In this document: positions 62,747 through 64,000 of the stretch, one piece after another
How positions within the stretch are numbered: the first letter of the stretch is position 1
Layout: every line of letters begins with the position of its first letter
Assembly (NCBI RefSeq): GCF_035978755.1
Contig: NZ_CP108414.1
Location: forward strand, 6,572,001-6,636,000
Source: Streptomyces sp. NBC_01298
GTDB taxonomy: Bacteria > Actinomycetota > Actinomycetes > Streptomycetales > Streptomycetaceae
Direction: 5' to 3'
Length of the DNA stretch: 64,000 nt
The notes under the pieces: model-generated
What the model saw: the letters and a program-made list of their open reading frames with translations, nothing else
Database searches by the model: none
Told to the model about the DNA's origin: nothing
Position numbers and translations under genes: made by a program

Positions 62747-62840
62747 CCCCTACCCTCCCTTCCACCGTTCCCCGGGCTGCGCCCGGACCCCCTGCGGCTC
62801 CGCCCCAGAGCCCGCGCCTCAAACGCCGGCGAGGCTGGAT
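62747..62840. repeat. dispersed repeat, copy F
   Basis: The left end CCCCTACCCTCCCTTCCACC (62747-62766), then CGGCTCCGCCCC and CGCCTCAAACGCCGGCGAGG as in copy E. The right arm is missing. It sits between two genes of the same direction. Confidence 0.78.
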
Positions 62841-62904
62841 GTGGGGGAGTCCGACACGCAGTGCGGTCTGCGGCGCCGGGCGCCGTGGCTGGCAGTGTGT
62901 GGGA

Positions 62905-64000
62905 GTGGATCAGCTCCTGCTGTTGTTCGTGTTGTTGCTCGGGGCCGTGGTGACGGTGCCGCTCGGGGACCGGTTGGGGCTGCCCTCGCCGGTGTTGATG
63001 ACGCTCGGCGGGGTGGTGCTCGCCCTGGTGCCCGTGGTGCCCAATGTCGACATCCCGCCCGAGTACATCCTGCCGCTCGTACTGCCCCCGCTGCTGTACG
63101 CCTCCGTGCAGCGGACCTCCTGGCGGCAGTTCGCCGCCAACGTACGGCCCATCCTGCTGCTGGCCGTCGCCCTCGTCTTCGTGACCACGGTGGCCGTCGC
63201 CTGGACCGCGCACGCCCTCGTGCCGGGGCTCTCGATCGCCGCGGCCGTCGCGCTCGGGGCGCTCGTGGCCCCGCCCGACCCCGTCGCCGCCACCGCCGTG
63301 GCCGGGTCGCTCGGGCTGCCCCGGCGCATGGTGTCGATCCTGGAGGGCGAGGGGCTCTTCAACGACGTCACCGCCATCGTGCTCTACCACGTGGCCATCG
63401 CCGCCGCCGTCAGCGGCAGCTTCTCCTGGCCCGAGGCGCTCGGGGAGTTCGTGCTGTCGGCCGTCGTGGCCGTCGCGGTGGGGCTCGGGCTCGGCTGGGC
63501 CACCAACCGGCTCATGGGGCGGCTCGGCGATGCCACGCTCCAGATCGGGCTGACCCTGCTCGTGCCGTTCGTGGCGTACGTACTGGCCGAGGAGTTCTCG
63601 GGCTCCGGCGTGCTGGCCGTACTCACCACGGCGCTGTTCCTCGCCGAGTACGCGACCGACGCCGACGACGTGCTGGGCCGGCTCGCCGGGCACACGTTCT
63701 GGGAGGTCGTCGACATGCTGGTCACCGGTGTGGCCTTCGGGCTCATCGGGCTGGAGCTGCATCACGTGTTCGGGTCGGCCCAGGGGCGGGGCTGGGAGAT
63801 GGCCGGGTGGGGGGCGGCCGTGGTCGCGGTGGTGGTCGGCGTACGGCTGGTGTGGCTGCTGCCGGCCGGCTGGCTCGCGAAACGGCTCCACTCGCGGCGC
63901 GACTACGAGGAGGAGATCCCGCTGAGCTGGCGGGAGTCCGTGGTGATGTGGTGGGCGGGCATGCGGGGCGTGGCCTCGGTGGCGCTCGCGCTCGCCATTC
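62905..64000 (+). CDS. CPA1 family cation/proton antiporter, 3' end cut off
   Basis: Polytopic membrane antiporter exchanging Na+ or K+ for H+. The 365 codons in the window show eleven or so hydrophobic helices and the CPA1 motifs: VLPPLLYASVQ, ALVAPPDPVAATAVAGSLGLP, LEGEGLFNDVTAIVLYHVA (transport Asp in FND) and SWRESVVMWWAGMRGVASVALALAI at the edge. The C-terminal part is beyond 64000. The GTG at 62905 is used; a GTG at 62899 is in frame too. The repeat copy F upstream separates it from the GNAT gene. Confidence 0.9.
   Translation, partial: MDQLLLLFVLLLGAVVTVPLGDRLGLPSPVLMTLGGVVLALVPVVPNVDIPPEYILPLVLPPLLYASVQRTSWRQFAANVRPILLLAVALVFVTTVAVAWTAHALVPGLSIAAAVALGALVAPPDPVAATAVAGSLGLPRRMVSILEGEGLFNDVTAIVLYHVAIAAAVSGSFSWPEALGEFVLSAVVAVAVGLGLGWATNRLMGRLGDATLQIGLTLLVPFVAYVLAEEFSGSGVLAVLTTALFLAEYATDADDVLGRLAGHTFWEVVDMLVTGVAFGLIGLELHHVFGSAQGRGWEMAGWGAAVVAVVVGVRLVWLLPAGWLAKRLHSRRDYEEEIPLSWRESVVMWWAGMRGVASVALALAI

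Overview
This window is chromosomal core DNA from a Streptomyces species. The GC content is very high, GTG starts are common, neighbouring genes often share GTGA or ATGA stop/start overlaps, and many genes look leaderless (a TANNNT -10 box only 6-7 nt before the start codon). The order plsC, macS-macR, pfkA, fused trpE-trpG, class II DAHP synthase, bfd/bfr, PASTA kinase, thiO-thiS-thiG, metF, the full dcw cluster, divIVA, ileS, lspA and rluD matches, from memory, the SCO2070-SCO2125 region of S. coelicolor in reverse.

Layout. 1-5.9 kb: a cut-off esterase, plsC, the MacS/MacR-like two-component pair, phosphofructokinase and a D-2-hydroxyacid dehydrogenase. 6.2-9.9 kb: fused anthranilate synthase with a WWW leader peptide and attenuator hairpin, divergent from DAHP synthase, so entry to and exit from the shikimate route to tryptophan sit side by side. 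10-13.1 kb: iron storage (bfd, bfr), a molybdopterin oxidoreductase, a His-rich DUF4396 membrane protein behind a CsoR-like operator, and endonuclease IV. 13.1-21.6 kb: PASTA kinase, the TPP-riboswitch thiOSG operon, an FAD reductase, an Rv2175c-like protein, thiE and metF. 21.6-30.8 kb: mostly poorly characterised membrane and accessory genes, including a degenerate ABC ATPase / YhgE export operon with a perfect 26-bp palindrome in its promoter and a TetR gene at its end. 31.3-36.2 kb: a MoxR / DUF58 / transglutaminase operon. 36.4 kb: beta-carbonic anhydrase.

37.0-55.6 kb is the division and cell-wall cluster: rsmH-ftsL-ftsI-murE-murF-mraY-murD-ftsW-murG-ftsQ-ftsZ-pgeF-yggS-sepF-yggT-divIVA. 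It makes and flips lipid II, polymerises septal peptidoglycan, assembles the Z-ring (FtsZ, SepF) and directs polar growth (DivIVA). After it come ileS on the opposite strand with a T-box leader, a histone-H1-like/DksA fusion, lspA, rluD, a GNAT acetyltransferase and a cut-off CPA1 cation/proton antiporter.

No tRNA, rRNA, CRISPR array, IS transposase or prophage gene was seen. The main structure not explained by genes is a family of GC-rich elements with the recurring ends CCCCTACCCGCCCTTCCACC / GGTGGAAGGGCGGGTAGGGG. Six copies or fragments occur, three of them at convergent gene ends and one inside the dcw cluster between ftsL and ftsI. Other items worth attention are a T-tract-flanked nested hairpin near 25.3 kb, the PPi-type residues in PfkA, the operator-like palindromes listed below, and the ABC/YhgE/TetR module.
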